Shown: positions 8,873 through 18,020, counted from the first letter of the stretch. The stretch: DNA of 64,000 nucleotides from Microbulbifer sp. A4B17 (GCF_003076275.1 NZ_CP029064.1:623501-687500), one strand, 5' to 3'. Numbers and translations: made by a program. The notes: a model not told the origin generated them from the letters alone.

Positions 8873-10024
8873 ATGAATTCCATTGAGCGCCGCGCCCTGG
8901 GTGGGCTGGCTTCCCTGTATGTCTTTCGTATGCTGGGCCTGTTTATGGTCCTGCCGGTTCTCACTGTGTACGGCGAGGGCTATCGCGATAGCACGCCCAT
9001 GCTGCTGGGGCTGGCAATGGGTGCCTATGGCCTGAGTCAGGCGATACTCCAAATTCCTCTGGGGCTCCTGTCCGATCGCTGGGGGCGCAAGCCGGTTATT
9101 TATACCGGCCTTGCACTATTTGCCCTGGGCAGTGTTATCGCTGCGCTGACCGACTCGGTTTACGGCCTTATCGTGGGGCGGGTGCTACAGGGGTGTGGTG
9201 CGATTGCCGCTGCTGTGATGGCGTTGGTTGCAGATTTAACCCGCGATGAAAAGCGGGGTATTGCGATGGCGATTATTGGAGCGTCAATCGGTATCGCATT
9301 TATGTTGGCAGTGATCCTTGGGCCCGCTCTGGCGGGAGTCGGCGGTTTACCTGCGATTTTCTGGGTCACTGCTGGATTGGCTTTACTGGGCGGCCTCTTG
9401 GTGTGGCGGGTCGTGCCTGCTCCTGAGGCAGCGCGTCGCCCGGCAGTTTATGGCAGTGGTTTTCATACTGTAGTTAAAAGCGGCCTTGTATGGCGCTTGG
9501 TTTCCGGGGCCTTTTTTTCCCACTTGTTGCTCACGGCATTGTTCGTTGCCTTGCCGCTGGTGCTGGTCGATAGATTGGATTGGCCGGCGAGCGAACACTG
9601 GAAACTGTATGGGCCGCTAATGCTCGGCACCTTCCTGGTGATGTTGCCAATGATGAGGGCGGCAGAGAAAAGTGATCGGGTGCCTTTCGCGCTTAATTTT
9701 GCTTGTTTAGCTTTGATCGGTGGCAGTGCGGCCTTGTTGTCTGCAAGCACCTGGGTGCTGGTAGTCTTACTGGCAGTGTTCTTCACCGGTTTCAACCTGC
9801 TTGAAGCCCTGCTGCCGGCGCAGCTAACCAGGAAGGCTCCGGCGGAAGCGAGAGGTGCAGCTACGGGGCTCTATGCGACTTTACAGTTCTTTGGCACCTT
9901 TGTCGGCGGTAGCCTGGGTGGCCTGCTGTTCGGTCTGGGGGGCGCTTCCGCAGTTGCTGCTCTGGGTTTGGCTGTGCTGCTGCTATGGATGTTGCTGTGG
10001 TGGGGTTTGCGCGAGAGAGCGTGA
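8873..10024 (+). CDS. MFS transporter, YajR-like
   Basis: 383 residues with about 12 predicted membrane helices. The loop between helices 2 and 3 reads GLLSDRWGRKPVIYTGL, the major facilitator signature; the first helix RMLGLFMVLPVLTVYG and the Q-A-I-L-Q-I-P-L-G segment resemble the YajR group of proton-coupled drug/metabolite transporters. E. coli YajR has about 450 residues with a C-terminal cytosolic YAM domain; here the protein ends right after the last helix, so that domain is absent. Position between uvrA and ssb is conserved in many Gammaproteobacteria. The substrate is unknown. The start ATG at 8873 gives MNSIERRALGGL, as expected. Confidence 0.9.
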   Translation: MNSIERRALGGLASLYVFRMLGLFMVLPVLTVYGEGYRDSTPMLLGLAMGAYGLSQAILQIPLGLLSDRWGRKPVIYTGLALFALGSVIAALTDSVYGLIVGRVLQGCGAIAAAVMALVADLTRDEKRGIAMAIIGASIGIAFMLAVILGPALAGVGGLPAIFWVTAGLALLGGLLVWRVVPAPEAARRPAVYGSGFHTVVKSGLVWRLVSGAFFSHLLLTALFVALPLVLVDRLDWPASEHWKLYGPLMLGTFLVMLPMMRAAEKSDRVPFALNFACLALIGGSAALLSASTWVLVVLLAVFFTGFNLLEALLPAQLTRKAPAEARGAATGLYATLQFFGTFVGGSLGGLLFGLGGASAVAALGLAVLLLWMLLWWGLRERA

Positions 10025-10061
10025 AGGTAGCGCTTACTAACACTGAGCCGCTATTGTATCC

Positions 10062-10081
10062 TACTGGATAAAAATACAATA
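10062..10081. promoter_or_regulatory. LexA-box-like site upstream of ssb
   Basis: The bases TACTGGATAAAAATACAATA match the gammaproteobacterial LexA consensus TACTG(TA)5CAGTA at 16 of 20 positions. The left half-site CTG is intact; the right reads CAA rather than CAG. It lies 116 bases before the ssb ATG. Gene context (ssb is SOS-linked in E. coli) makes it plausible, but the imperfect half-site argues for weak binding at best. Confidence 0.35.
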
Positions 10082-10196
10082 TTTACCAATGGTGCAATGC
10101 AGCGCTGACGGTATTTCATAACACTTGATAGATTAATTGATTGTTTAAATAGTTTATTGCCCCGGGTGGAGCCCGGGTTGACGAGAGGAGAGGGCC

Positions 10197-10820
10197 ATGG
10201 CCAGGGGTATTAATAAAGTAATTCTGATCGGTAATCTGGGGAATGACCCGGAAACCAAATATATGCCTAGTGGCGGTGCTGTTACCAACATCAGCCTGGC
10301 TACCAGTGAGAGCTGGAAAGACAAGCAGACTGGCCAGCAGCAGGAGCGCACTGAGTGGCACCGAGTAGTATTTTTTAACCGCCTGGCTGAGATCGCCGGC
10401 GAGTACTTGCGCAAGGGGGCCAAAGTTTATGTAGAGGGCTCCCTACGCACCCGTAAGTGGCAGGACAAAAATTCCGGCCAGGATCGCTACACTACTGAAA
10501 TCGTTGCCAGCGAAATGCAGATGTTGGACGGTCGCGGTGAGCAGGGCGGCTTTGGTCAGGGTATGGGTGGCGCTGGAATGGGCGCTGCCGCAGGTGGTCA
10601 GATGGGTGGCGGCCAGCCGATGGGTGGTCCCAGCGGTTTTGACCAACAGGGCGGCGGTTTCCAGGGTGGCTACCAGCAGCAGGGCGGCCAGGAGGCATAC
10701 GGACAGGGGCGTACCGCTCCCTCACCGATGGCACCAGCTAACCAGCAGCCCCAGCAACAGCCAAACCAGGGTCCTGCCGGTGGCTTCGATAATAGCTTCG
10801 ATGACGACATTCCGTTCTAA
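10197..10820 (+). CDS. ssb: Single-stranded DNA-binding protein
   Basis: 207 residues. The N-terminal OB fold (about residues 1-110) begins [19 protein letters not shown] and includes the conserved TEWHRVVFF strand and [19 protein letters not shown] long Gly/Gln-rich linker (about 115-195) leads to the acidic tip DDDIPF, the docking peptide for repair and replication partners. The linker is longer than in E. coli SSB (178 residues). The start follows a purine-rich ribosome site GAGAGGAGAGGG. A short CCCGGG-TGGAG-CCCGGG hairpin (10161-10177) lies just upstream and might modulate translation. Confidence 0.97.
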   Translation: MARGINKVILIGNLGNDPETKYMPSGGAVTNISLATSESWKDKQTGQQQERTEWHRVVFFNRLAEIAGEYLRKGAKVYVEGSLRTRKWQDKNSGQDRYTTEIVASEMQMLDGRGEQGGFGQGMGGAGMGAAAGGQMGGGQPMGGPSGFDQQGGGFQGGYQQQGGQEAYGQGRTAPSPMAPANQQPQQQPNQGPAGGFDNSFDDDIPF

Positions 10821-10859
10821 GAACTGGGTTTTCCAGTGTCTGAATTGAATACAGGTTAT

Positions 10860-11684
10860 ATGCCGGATACCGTCGCCATTATCACAGCAGGTAATGAGAT
10901 TGATGGCGCGCTGCAGAAGAGACTGCAGCGCGCGGGCTTTCGCTTACAGCAGCTGGCTCCCGGGGAAATCGATCAATTGAGGCCGGGCTCGATTGTGATT
11001 AATGCTTCAGCCTGTGCCGACAATCGAGGCATGCCGGAGTCACTGCTGGTGAGTAAGCGGCTTTGTGCTGCACCCTGTGAACATATTATTCACCTCTCAT
11101 CCTACCAAGTTTTTTCTGGCGGTGAGCGCCGCCGCTATGACGAGGATGAGCCCGCAGAACCACAGTCCCCGAGTGGACGCGAATGGCTGGCCTGCGAAGA
11201 TGCCTTTAATGGGCTGCAAAACCTGACGATTTTGCGTTTTGGCTGGATGGTGGACAGTGGTCAGGATGCCTTGTTAGGGCGTATTTTACGCAACTTTGTG
11301 TCTGGGGAGCCTTTAGCCCTGGATGGAAGGAACAGTGGCAACCCAGTAACAGTGGTGGATATGGCTCGTGTCGCAGTGGCGGTTGCCCAGCAGCTCGCTA
11401 GCGGGGCCAAGGCAGGAGGCGTTTATCACTACGGTAGCTCTGATAGTTGCACAGCGATGGAGTTTGCCTTGGAGGTAGTCGAACGCGCCCAGGCTTTTTA
11501 CGATGAAGAGCGCTTTGCTCAATTTACTTCACTAGGGGATGAGGCTGAAAAGCAGGATCGCAGCATTGTGCTTTCCTGTGGCAAGCTGCGGGATGTCTTT
11601 GGTGTTCAGCAGCGTAGCTGGAGGCAGGGGCTGACGCGCCAGGTTGAGCTGTGGTTGGAGCGCCTGCACGCAACTCCGGAATAG
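10860..11684 (+). CDS. RmlD-like/atypical SDR sugar-nucleotide-binding protein with lost catalytic residues
   Basis: 274 residues from ATG 10860 (CAGG five to six bases upstream); a GTG at 10836 is possible. The fold is that of the RmlD_sub_bind/extended SDR group: beta strand VAIITAG, HLSSYQVFSGG where RmlD has STDYVFDG, and RFGWMVDSG..LLGRIL for the RxxWVYG block. The catalytic YGxxK segment is replaced: where relatives read YGRTKLAGE this reads SGREWLACE, so Ser105 and Trp109 stand for Tyr and Lys. The glycine-rich NAD motif is also degenerate (TAGNEIDG). It is therefore probably not an active reductase and may bind a nucleotide or act as a regulator. It follows ssb by 39 bases and ends at a bidirectional terminator. 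Confidence 0.8.
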   Translation: MPDTVAIITAGNEIDGALQKRLQRAGFRLQQLAPGEIDQLRPGSIVINASACADNRGMPESLLVSKRLCAAPCEHIIHLSSYQVFSGGERRRYDEDEPAEPQSPSGREWLACEDAFNGLQNLTILRFGWMVDSGQDALLGRILRNFVSGEPLALDGRNSGNPVTVVDMARVAVAVAQQLASGAKAGGVYHYGSSDSCTAMEFALEVVERAQAFYDEERFAQFTSLGDEAEKQDRSIVLSCGKLRDVFGVQQRSWRQGLTRQVELWLERLHATPE

Positions 11685-11707
11685 TTTGATTTCTGTTGTG
11701 CAGTCAA

Positions 11708-11739
11708 TAAAAAGGGCGCCGCGAGGCGCCCTTTTTATT
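11708..11739. terminator. Bidirectional terminator between the RmlD-like gene and fabB
   Basis: The arms AAAGGGCGCC and GGCGCCCTTT around a GCGA loop are flanked by A-rich and T-rich runs, so the hairpin can stop transcription from both convergent genes. Confidence 0.9.
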
Positions 11740-11743
11740 TCGA

Positions 11744-12967
11744 TTAGATTTTATCGAATATCAGGCAGGCATTAGTTCCGCCAAAACCAAAGCTATTGGA
11801 CATAGCCCGTTTGACTTCAGTCTCACGCAGCTGGCGGACAAGGTCCATGCCTTCCGCAGCGGGGTCGAGGTTCTCTACATTGGCTGATGCAGCAATAAAG
11901 TTATTCTGCATCATCAGCAGGCTGTAAATGGCCTCCTGAACCCCTGCAGCTCCCAGCGAGTGCCCTGTCAGAGATTTGGTAGAGGCGAATGCCGGAACTG
12001 TATCTCCGAAGACTTCACGCATGGCCTTCAACTCGGCGATATCGCCTACAGGCGTAGAGGTGCCGTGGGTATTGATATAGTCCACGCTACCCTGCAGCCC
12101 TTTGCCGTCCATACCGGCCAGAGCCTGCTGCATGCAGCGGGCGGCGCCTTCACCGCTTGGGGCAACCATATCGTAACCATCGGAAGTTGCGCCGTAACCG
12201 GTCAGCTCCGCATAGATGGTCGCACCGCGAGCCAGGGCGTGTTCCATTTCCTCGAGTACCAGGCAGCCACCGCCGCCAGCGATCACAAAACCATCGCGAT
12301 CTGCATCGTAGGGTCGAGAGGCATGAGATGGATTGTCGTTGTATTTGCTCGATAGGGCTCCCATAGCATCAAACAGGTGGGTGAGACTCCATGCGAGTTC
12401 TTCACCGCCGCCGGCAAAGATAACATCCTGTTTACCCATCTGGATTAACTCGGCTCCGTGGCCAATACAGTGGGCACTGGTAGCACAGGCTGAGGAAATA
12501 CTGTAATTGACCCCCTTAATTTTGAAGGGGGTAGCTAGGCATGCAGATACGGTGCTACCCATTACCTGAGGAACGCGGTAGGCGCCAACGCGGCGCACGC
12601 CTTTTTCTTTCAGGGTATGTGCGGCGTCAATAATCTGTTGGGTAGATGTACCCCCAGAGCCCATTACGATGCCTGTACGCGGGTTGGAAACATCGGTCTC
12701 TTCGAGGCCAGACATATCAATAGCTTCTCGCATGGCTATGTACGCATAGGCCGCGGAGTCGCCCATAAAACGCAATTGCTTGCGATCGATATGCTCCTTG
12801 AAATCGATGTCCACAGGCCCGGCCACCTGGCTGCGCAGGCCGAGTTCCTTGTACTCTTCTTGGAAGCGAATGCCGCTTCGGCCAGATTTTAGTGACTCGG
12901 TGACTTCTTTAGTATTGGTACCGATACAGGAAGTGATACCCATTCCGGTAATGACGACCCGACGCAT
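11744..12967 (-). CDS. fabB: 3-oxoacyl-[acyl-carrier-protein] synthase I
   Basis: 407 residues from ATG 12967. A further in-frame ATG at 12982 exists, but GGAG sits six bases before the inner ATG, and [10 protein letters not shown] is the usual FabB start. FabB condenses malonyl-ACP with acyl-ACP and is essential for elongating unsaturated acyl chains. The thiolase-fold catalytic triad is present: Cys in [10 protein letters not shown], His in [11 protein letters not shown] and His in [11 protein letters not shown]; the C-terminal [14 protein letters not shown] is intact. It follows fabA by 67 bases on the same strand, forming the classic fabAB operon for anaerobic-type unsaturated fatty acid synthesis. 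Confidence 0.97.
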   Translation of the reverse strand: MRRVVITGMGITSCIGTNTKEVTESLKSGRSGIRFQEEYKELGLRSQVAGPVDIDFKEHIDRKQLRFMGDSAAYAYIAMREAIDMSGLEETDVSNPRTGIVMGSGGTSTQQIIDAAHTLKEKGVRRVGAYRVPQVMGSTVSACLATPFKIKGVNYSISSACATSAHCIGHGAELIQMGKQDVIFAGGGEELAWSLTHLFDAMGALSSKYNDNPSHASRPYDADRDGFVIAGGGGCLVLEEMEHALARGATIYAELTGYGATSDGYDMVAPSGEGAARCMQQALAGMDGKGLQGSVDYINTHGTSTPVGDIAELKAMREVFGDTVPAFASTKSLTGHSLGAAGVQEAIYSLLMMQNNFIAASANVENLDPAAEGMDLVRQLRETEVKRAMSNSFGFGGTNACLIFDKI

Positions 12968-13034
12968 AGTGATCTCCAGCATAGCTTGTCGGCAGAGGAC
13001 TGATGGTTTCTACCGGTTTTAGTCTTAAACGAGT

Positions 13035-13562
13035 TTAAAAATTATCCGTACGGGTAAATAAGCCTACGCGAAGATCCTTAGCGGTGTAAATTTCCCTTCC
13101 ATCCACTGAGACACTGCCGTCGCCAATACCCATAACAAGCCTGCGCTCAACAATCCGGCTCATTTGGATATGGTAAGTCACCTTTTTGCTGGTGGGGAGG
13201 ATCTGGCCAGTAAATTTAACTTCCCCGCAGCCCAGTGCGCGACCGCGGCCGGGATTTCCTTTCCAGGCTAGGAAGTAGCCCAGTAATTGCCACATGGCAT
13301 CCAGACCCAAGCAACCGGGCATTACAGGGTCGCCAGGAAAGTGGCAGTCGAAAAACCATAGATCGGGGTGAATGTCGAGCTCAGCGATCAGCTCTCCCTT
13401 GCCGAAGGCGCCCCCTTCTTTAGATATATGGGTTATGCGATCAAGCATTAACATATTGGGAGCCGGCAACTGGGCGTTGCCTGGGCCGAACATCTCGCCA
13501 CGGGAGCAGGTCAGAAGCTCCTCTCTGGTATACTCACTTTTTTGTACAAAATTACTCATCAT
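13035..13562 (-). CDS. fabA: 3-hydroxydecanoyl-ACP dehydratase/isomerase
   Basis: 175 residues (family about 171-172); a second ATG directly follows the first, so the start may be 13559. FabA dehydrates beta-hydroxydecanoyl-ACP and isomerises the trans-2 to the cis-3 double bond, the branch point to unsaturated fatty acids. The active-site His74 lies in [14 protein letters not shown] and Asp88 in [14 protein letters not shown]. The N-terminus [23 protein letters not shown] is highly conserved. It is the first gene of the fabAB operon and is read divergently from galU; GGGGAA precedes the ATG pair. Confidence 0.97.
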   Translation of the reverse strand: MMSNFVQKSEYTREELLTCSRGEMFGPGNAQLPAPNMLMLDRITHISKEGGAFGKGELIAELDIHPDLWFFDCHFPGDPVMPGCLGLDAMWQLLGYFLAWKGNPGRGRALGCGEVKFTGQILPTSKKVTYHIQMSRIVERRLVMGIGDGSVSVDGREIYTAKDLRVGLFTRTDNF

Positions 13563-13876
13563 TTCCCCGTTAGTGGGTGGTTATGCAATTGAGATTGGAC
13601 ACTTTTGCAAGATCGGGCATTCTAAGGGCTGTGTGTCGCTTGTCCAGTCGGTCAAGGCGCTTTTTGTGACTGGCGCGAAAATTGTCTTCACAAATACCAT
13701 CTCTTTAGCGTATTAATTCCCCAATATATTCTGATAGTTTCGGTGTTTATCCTCGGGGAAATTCACATTTTGGGCCAAGTTTAACGTTATCGTGTGTAAG
13801 TGCTCGCGCCACGACGCTATGATACGTTGCCTGCCCTGCGCGGGGTGCGCTGTTTTAAATTGATTGGGGGAGCAGA
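13563..13876. promoter_or_regulatory. fabA-galU divergent control region
   Basis: 314 bases without a gene; it must hold promoters for both directions. TTTGTGA (13663-13669) and TCACAAA (13688-13694) form a perfect 7-base inverted repeat with an 18-base spacer. Inside it, 13675-13698 resembles the palindrome region upstream of manC (20 of 24 bases). No regulator consensus (FabR, FadR) was matched with confidence. Confidence 0.45.
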
Positions 13877-14728
13877 ATGCTCAAGAAATGCCTATTTCCT
13901 GTTGCCGGTTACGGCACTCGTTTTCTTCCTGCCACTAAGGCAATGCCGAAAGAAATGTTACCGTTAGTGAATAAGCCACTGGTTCAGTATGGCGTTGAGG
14001 AAGCTATAGAGGCAGGACTCACCGAGATCGGTTTTGTCACAGGGCGAGGCAAGCGTGCAATTGAGGACCACTTTGATACTAACTTTGAGTTGGAACACCA
14101 GATTGCTGGTACTGGTAAAGAGCGTTACCTGGACTCAGTGCGGAAAGTGATCGATAGAGCGAGCTTTTCTTATACGCGCCAGGGTGAAATGAGAGGCCTC
14201 GGCGATGCCATTTTGCAGGGACACCGTCTGGTTGGCGACGAGCCGTTTGCCGTCGTATTGGCTGACGACCTTTGTCTGAATGAAGATATAGGCGTTTTGG
14301 GGCAAATGGTTCAGCTATATAAGCAGTTTCGCTGCAGTATTGTTGCTGTAGAGGAAGTACCGAAGGAGCAGATTCATAAGTTTGGTGTGATCGGTGGTAA
14401 CGAGATTAAGCCCGGCTTGTACCAAGTTACCAATATGGTTGAGAAGCCCGCAGCGGAAGATGCCCCCAGTAATATGGCAATTATCGGTCGCTATATTTTG
14501 ACACCGGATATCTTTGACCTGATCCGCGATACCCCGCCAGGCAAAAATGGTGAGGTCCAGATAACCGATGCGCTGATGGCGCAAGCTCAACAGGGCTGTG
14601 TATTAGCTTATGCCTTCAAAGGTCGCCGCTATGATTGTGGCTCTGTAGAGGGCTTTATCGATGCTACTAACCACGTTTATGAGAATGTGTATTTGCCAGA
14701 GCAGGCTGCTGAGGAGAAAAGCAAGTGA
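13877..14728 (+). CDS. galU: UTP--glucose-1-phosphate uridylyltransferase
   Basis: 283 residues, normal for GalU (about 280-300). The nucleotide-binding signature [20 protein letters not shown] is at residues 7-26; later blocks include [31 protein letters not shown] and [11 protein letters not shown]. It makes UDP-glucose from UTP and glucose-1-P, the donor for LPS core, exopolysaccharide and related sugar nucleotides. GGGGGAGCAG precedes the ATG. The next gene overlaps its stop by four bases, so galU and the phosphomannomutase are translationally coupled. Confidence 0.97.
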   Translation: MLKKCLFPVAGYGTRFLPATKAMPKEMLPLVNKPLVQYGVEEAIEAGLTEIGFVTGRGKRAIEDHFDTNFELEHQIAGTGKERYLDSVRKVIDRASFSYTRQGEMRGLGDAILQGHRLVGDEPFAVVLADDLCLNEDIGVLGQMVQLYKQFRCSIVAVEEVPKEQIHKFGVIGGNEIKPGLYQVTNMVEKPAAEDAPSNMAIIGRYILTPDIFDLIRDTPPGKNGEVQITDALMAQAQQGCVLAYAFKGRRYDCGSVEGFIDATNHVYENVYLPEQAAEEKSK

Positions 14729-16071
14729 GTGAGCTGACTTGCTTTAAGGCTTATGACCTTCGCGGCCGTGTTCCCGATGAACTTAATACCGATGTTGCCT
14801 ATCGAGTGGGGCGTGCCTTTGCCCAGTTCCTGAATGCTCGTCGAGTAGTTGTTGGGCATGATATTCGGCTTACCAGTGGTGAGCTGACTGATGCACTGGT
14901 GAATGGATTGCGAGATGCGGGTGCCGATGTTTTCCATATCGGCGAGTGTGGTACAGAAGAAGTCTACTTTGCCAATTTCCATGGGGACTTTGACGGCGGT
15001 ATTTGTGTTACTGCTAGTCACAATCCTATGGACTACAACGGCATGAAGTTTGTACGTGCAGGCAGTAGTCCAATCAGTGGTGATACCGGTCTACTGGATA
15101 TCAAGCGCTTGGCAGAAGAAAACAACTTTGCTCCGGTTGAGCAAAGAGGCACTTTGCAGCGCTTTGAACACCGTGCTGATTTTGTGCAGCACTTATTGGG
15201 GTATATCGATAATACTGCATTGAAACCATTAAAATTGGTGGTTAATGCTGGTAATGGTGGTGCAGGGGCGGTAGTTGATGCGCTGGCTCCACACCTGCCG
15301 TTTGAGTTTGTGCGAGTTCACCACGAGCCCGACGGCAACTTTCCCAACGGTATTCCCAACCCAATTTTGCCAGAAAACCGCAATTCTACTGCCGAGGCAG
15401 TGCGGGCAAGCGGCGCTGATTTTGGTATAGCCTGGGATGGTGATTTTGATCGCTGTTTTTTCTTCGATGAAAGTGGTGATTTTATTGAAGGTTACTATGT
15501 TGTTGGCTTGCTGGCAGAAGCTTTCCTGGCAAAAAACAGCGGAGCCAAAGTTGTTCATGATCCACGCCTGCTCTGGAATACCGAGGATATTGTCCGCGCT
15601 GCTGGTGGAGAGCCGGTGCAGAGCAAAACTGGTCATGCCTTTATTAAAGAGCGTATGCGCAAGGAAGATGCCATTTATGGCGGTGAAATGAGTGCGCACC
15701 ATTATTTCCGGGATTTTGCCTACTGCGATAGCGGTATGATTCCATGGTTATTGGTCGCTGAGTTGGTAAGTCGCAGTGGTAAATCGCTGTCACAGCTTGT
15801 TGGTGAACGCATGGCTGCTTTCCCATGTTCGGGAGAGATTAATTCAAAGGTTCAGGATGCTGCAGCACTGTTAAAGGCGGCAGAGGAAAAGTATGGACCT
15901 GCAGCTGACAGCGTTGAGCACGTGGATGGGTTGAGCATCGCTTACCCCGAGTGGCGTTTTAATTTGCGTATGTCAAATACTGAACCAGTCGTCCGCTTGA
16001 ATGTTGAATCCCGGGGAAATGAGGTGTTAATGCGGGAAAAAACAGAGGAGATTCTTCAGCTAATAGGTTGA
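14725..16071 (+). CDS. manB: Phosphomannomutase (alpha-D-phosphohexomutase family)
   Basis: 448 residues. The start is GTG at 14725 overlapping the galU stop (GTGA). The phosphoserine loop [14 protein letters not shown], the metal loop DGDFDRC and the sugar-specificity segment [12 protein letters not shown] with a C-terminal [14 protein letters not shown] phosphate-binding loop mark an AlgC/CpsG-type enzyme. It interconverts mannose-6-P and mannose-1-P, and in some relatives also glucose phosphates, which would suit its pairing with galU. With manC it would complete the route to GDP-mannose. The gene ends at a strong terminator. Confidence 0.93.
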   Translation: MSELTCFKAYDLRGRVPDELNTDVAYRVGRAFAQFLNARRVVVGHDIRLTSGELTDALVNGLRDAGADVFHIGECGTEEVYFANFHGDFDGGICVTASHNPMDYNGMKFVRAGSSPISGDTGLLDIKRLAEENNFAPVEQRGTLQRFEHRADFVQHLLGYIDNTALKPLKLVVNAGNGGAGAVVDALAPHLPFEFVRVHHEPDGNFPNGIPNPILPENRNSTAEAVRASGADFGIAWDGDFDRCFFFDESGDFIEGYYVVGLLAEAFLAKNSGAKVVHDPRLLWNTEDIVRAAGGEPVQSKTGHAFIKERMRKEDAIYGGEMSAHHYFRDFAYCDSGMIPWLLVAELVSRSGKSLSQLVGERMAAFPCSGEINSKVQDAAALLKAAEEKYGPAADSVEHVDGLSIAYPEWRFNLRMSNTEPVVRLNVESRGNEVLMREKTEEILQLIG

Positions 16072-16090
16072 TATCTGCTTTCGATTTTAA

Positions 16091-16115
16091 AAGCCCTGCA
16101 AATGCAGGGCTTTTT
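16091..16115 (+). terminator. Intrinsic terminator after galU-manB
   Basis: The arms AAGCCCTGCA and TGCAGGGCTT around an AA loop are followed by a T run. This closes the galU-manB transcript. Confidence 0.9.
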
Positions 16116-16156
16116 AGTATGTGCGCTTACCTGAGCCATTGTTGTTTAAGAAGGGC

Positions 16157-16786
16157 TTACAGGAGTCGGGTGACGGCTTGAATTGGTCCTTTGGGAGTTT
16201 TTAGATGCTGAGAATAGATTTGCCACTGATTCTTGACTCGCACCCCAATAACAGAGGCGTAATCTGTATAGGCGTGATGGTGGGGTTTCAGGGCTGAACG
16301 TCCAAGAGACTTTTGAACTCCGCCAAAAACCCAGAACTTCCCTCGGTTGATAATGGCATTGTGGGTGGCTAGTCCATTAAGCCCCTGCTTTTTCCTTGGA
16401 CGAATGTGGGCAACGACCGGCATGTTTGCGTTGTGTCCGCCAATGCAGAAGCAGCAGTCACTGAGTTGCCCGGTAATCATAATGTCGGCACCGCTTCGCA
16501 TTTGATATGGCTCAATACGATCTAAGGAGAGGTCTTCGTCCCAGTCAATCATGCGGATATGGTGAACTTTAGTTGTCTGTGGATCTTCGATAAAGGTCCC
16601 GTTTGGATCAAAAGCAAATAATTCATTGGGTTTATCGTCGCCGGACGCGCCCATGTTCATGGTGTAGGTCCCGAATTGATAACCCATAATTCCGGTCTTC
16701 TTTGTACCGGTTATTTTTACTAGATTGCTTCCTAGGAATATCTCTGGGTAATTCTTTAGCTGGTAAAGCGCAGTAGAGCTTTTCAT
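16157..16786 (-). CDS. Orphan protein with BLF1/CNF1-like Thr-Cys-His pattern (possible glutamine deamidase fold)
   Basis: 209 residues, no signal peptide or membrane helix, not assignable to a named family by eye. The central part reads GADIMITGQLSDCCFCIGG, followed by VVAHIRPR. This gives Thr105-x5-Cys111-x15-His127 with a LSxC motif. From memory, the toxin BLF1 of Burkholderia has Thr88, LSGC with Cys94, and His106 in a 211-residue protein; CNF1 has Cys866/His881. An upstream Trp (W82) and the Ile-x-Pro 10 residues later fall at nearly the same spacing as in BLF1. This is motif resemblance only; an unrelated thiol enzyme or a structural protein is possible. ATG 16786 is preceded in frame by a stop 18 bases upstream, so the start is bounded. 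Same strand as ispB, convergent with manB. Confidence 0.72.
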   Translation of the reverse strand: MKSSTALYQLKNYPEIFLGSNLVKITGTKKTGIMGYQFGTYTMNMGASGDDKPNELFAFDPNGTFIEDPQTTKVHHIRMIDWDEDLSLDRIEPYQMRSGADIMITGQLSDCCFCIGGHNANMPVVAHIRPRKKQGLNGLATHNAIINRGKFWVFGGVQKSLGRSALKPHHHAYTDYASVIGVRVKNQWQIYSQHLKTPKGPIQAVTRLL

Positions 16787-17019
16787 ATCCTGGTCTCTCT
16801 ATGCCAATAATTTTTGGCTTGTCACTTTTGGCACCAGAGGAATCGATGTTGGCGCTTAAAATTGCAAGCAAAACAATCGTACCTAAAACTGTGCAGGTGA
16901 TGGAAAATAGATATGAATAAAGCTAAGTCGCTGGTCAGGAATGCCTTTTTATGGTTGTGAAATAGTGATGCGGGTAAGGGGGAGTGCTTTATTTTATATT
17001 TTGTTGGAGATGTCGACAC

Positions 17020-17047
17020 TGCCCGAGCCGTGACTATAGCTCGGGCA
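17020..17047 (-). terminator. Terminator-like hairpin after ispB
   Basis: A perfect 9-base stem (TGCCCGAGC/GCTCGGGCA) with a 10-base loop lies 11 bases past the ispB stop. No T run follows on the minus strand, so termination may be weak or Rho-assisted. Confidence 0.5.
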
Positions 17048-17057
17048 ACATATACTT

Positions 17058-18020
17058 TTAGACGTTTCTCTCTATAGCAAAGCTCGCCAATTGCTGCAGG
17101 GCGGTTTTCTGTTCGCTCTCGGGCATAAAGGCCAACTGCTTTTTGGCGTCTTCTACAGCGGCCCGGGCACGATCCATGGTGTAGTCCAGTGCACCGCAGG
17201 CTTCAATGGCCTCTACTATTTCACTGAGCTTCTCTGCACTGCGCTGTTCAATTGCAGTTCTCACCAGCAGTGCCTGGTCCTTGCTGCCGTTGGCCATGGT
17301 GTAGATCAAGGGCAGGGTCGGCTTGCCCTCCGCCAGGTCATCACCAACATTCTTACCCAGTTCTTCTGAATTGCCGCGATAGTCGAGAGCGTCATCAACC
17401 AACTGGAAGGCGAGCCCCAGGTGTCGGCCGTAGAGTTTCAGTGCAGTTTGCTCTTTACTTGAGCAGTTGGCTAATACGGCCGCGGTTTCACAGGCGGCTT
17501 CAAACAGTGCGCCGGTCTTTTTGTGGATAACGGTGAAGTAATTCTCTTCGCTTACCGCGGGATCACCGGCGTTGACCAACTGCTGTACTTCACCCTCTGC
17601 GATGGTGTTGGTGGTCTCTGAGAGTATTGCCATGATGCTCATGTCTTCCAGGGCAACCATCATCTGGAAGGCGCGGGAATAGAGGAAATCTCCCACGAGT
17701 ACGCTGGGCGCATTGCCCCACTTGGCATTGGCGGTAAGGCGGCCGCGGCGCATGTCAGAGGTGTCTACAACATCGTCGTGCAGTAGGGTAGCAGTGTGAA
17801 TAAACTCAATAATTGTGGCGAGATCGATATGGTTCTCACCCTGATAGCTGCAAGCTTTGGCACAAAGCAGTACCAGTAGTGGGCGCAGGCGCTTGCCTCC
17901 GGCTTCGACCAGGTAGTGACCTATATTTTCCACCAGGGGAACGTCCGAGTGCAGTTGATCGAGAATGCGCTGGTTAACCGCAGCAAAGTCTTCGGCGGCG
18001 ACCCGGTGAAAAGGCAGCAT
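17058..18020 (-). CDS. ispB: Octaprenyl (polyprenyl) diphosphate synthase
   Basis: 320 residues, normal for IspB. It builds the long isoprenoid side chain of ubiquinone from farnesyl-PP and isopentenyl-PP. The two aspartate-rich motifs are LLHDDVVDTSDMRRG (first, DDxxD) and FQLVDDALDYRG (second); GGKRLRPLLVLL near the N-terminus binds substrate. It lies divergent to rplU, the standard arrangement ispB/rplU-rpmA-obgE in Gammaproteobacteria. Chain length (8 or 9 units) cannot be settled by eye. Confidence 0.96.
   Translation of the reverse strand: MLPFHRVAAEDFAAVNQRILDQLHSDVPLVENIGHYLVEAGGKRLRPLLVLLCAKACSYQGENHIDLATIIEFIHTATLLHDDVVDTSDMRRGRLTANAKWGNAPSVLVGDFLYSRAFQMMVALEDMSIMAILSETTNTIAEGEVQQLVNAGDPAVSEENYFTVIHKKTGALFEAACETAAVLANCSSKEQTALKLYGRHLGLAFQLVDDALDYRGNSEELGKNVGDDLAEGKPTLPLIYTMANGSKDQALLVRTAIEQRSAEKLSEIVEAIEACGALDYTMDRARAAVEDAKKQLAFMPESEQKTALQQLASFAIERNV

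Noticed and set aside
16632..16871. Alternative minus-strand frame upstream of and overlapping the deamidase-like gene
   Set aside because: It overlaps the real frame out of phase, has no ribosome site and a basic low-quality C-terminus. It could hint at a frameshifted N-terminus, but an in-frame stop and a complete 209-residue product make that unnecessary.
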